This document shows, one piece after another, positions 63,325 to 64,000 of a stretch of 64,000 nt of DNA. Each line of letters begins with the position of its first letter. Within the stretch, counting starts at the first letter, position 1. The DNA comes from Pachypanchax playfairii (Eukaryota; Chordata; Actinopteri; Cyprinodontiformes; Aplocheilidae): NCBI GenBank assembly GCA_006937955.1, contig SSNP01000084.1, forward strand, positions 192,546 to 256,545, in the 5' to 3' direction. The notes under the pieces are model-generated. The model searched no databases, had not been told where the DNA came from, and was given only the letters and a program-made list of their open reading frames with translations. A program made the position numbers and the translations under genes.

Positions 63325-64000
63325 GTGGGTAACGCATCATTATCTGTTTCAGACTAGCAACATTCACAAATGACCAAGAAATAAATATATTGGTGACAAA
63401 AACTGCAGAATAAAAATGCGTTTTATCAGCAGATTTCAAAAGGCTGTGCAAATTTCTCCCCCCCCAAAAGACATTATTCAGGAACCAACAGATGGTCTTG
63501 CCAGTGGCTAATTAGGAGTCTCTTATTTTGAAATGTTATCTCAAAGACTATGTTAAATAGAAATTTTTATTGAAAGATTATTTACCATAAATAAAACCTT
63601 AAAGAAGAAGAAAGAAAAATAAACATCTAAGCAGAATAAACATGTACCTCATGCTGATATCATTTTTGTTAGATTGTGGAATTAAATGATTCATTCATCA
63701 GGTCACATGTTTAATTAAATACACAGAATTTTCATTAAAGGGTGAGATCATCATTTTACTTCGGCTCCACTGTGGTTTTTTTGTTTTAGTGAGACATTAG
63801 AACATCACAGACTTCTGGAGTTTCTTTAATCCTGCAGGAACGTTTTAGATTAAACATCATAACTTTGGATTTTTGCGCATTTGTTAAATCTGAAACGACG
63901 CTGTCCATACAGCTGGTGTTTTTCTTTGTTTTGTTGCACATGCTTCTTGTTTTCATGTAATGACGTCAAAACTAAAATGAAAGCTGCAATATGTGGCTGA
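63325..64000 (+). other. prim2: prim2 intron, continuing past the window edge
   Basis: AT-rich sequence after the last visible prim2 exon. The next exon (after GVSQ) is not reached. Confidence 0.7.

Overview
This is a 64 kb piece of a vertebrate nuclear genome, almost certainly a teleost fish. It is AT-rich, with small exons bounded by GT/AG splice sites, long introns, microsatellites, MITE-like DNA transposons and a decayed Tc1 element. There is no prokaryotic, phage or CRISPR content. Gene models were built by hand from conserved protein segments plus splice sites whose phases join.

Layout: (1) 1-19.2 kb, minus strand: the 5' end of dystonin (dst). It shows two alternative N-termini, a membrane-anchored 'isoform 2' start (exons between 19.2 and 14.9 kb) and a short 'isoform 1' first exon at 14.0 kb. 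Both splice into the first actin-binding CH-domain exons at 2.3 kb and 0.1 kb; the gene runs off the left edge. (2) 20.9-22.4 kb, minus: a six-exon spef1-like CH-domain gene with a perfect RFX X-box upstream. (3) 24.4-25.5 kb, minus: a two-exon Msx-family homeobox gene. (4) 25.5-34 kb: a gene-free interval. (5) 34.8-39.0 kb, plus: znf451, a SUMO ligase. (6) 40.4-41.5 kb, plus: bag2. (7) 44.0-45.2 kb, minus: rab23, with 5' untranslated exon(s) near 47.2-47.7 kb. (8) 49.4 kb to beyond the right edge, plus: prim2, the large primase subunit.

The order and orientation dst(-), znf451(+), bag2(+), rab23(-), prim2(+) match the human 6p12 block as I know it. The spef1-like and msx genes sit where mammals carry BEND6/KIAA1586. 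The genes do not form one pathway: they cover cytoskeletal linkage (dst), ciliary microtubules (spef1-like), patterning (msx), SUMOylation (znf451), Hsp70 co-chaperoning (bag2), ciliary/Hedgehog trafficking (rab23) and DNA replication (prim2).

I found no clearly new biological system. The best second-look items are: the near-identical 116-bp copy of rab23 5' sequence inside a prim2 intron; a paired ~600-bp MITE family; candidate CTCF sites, two of them convergent around msx; a GC-AG intron in the spef1-like gene; and a znf451 with an altered inter-SIM motif and no PIN-like domain.
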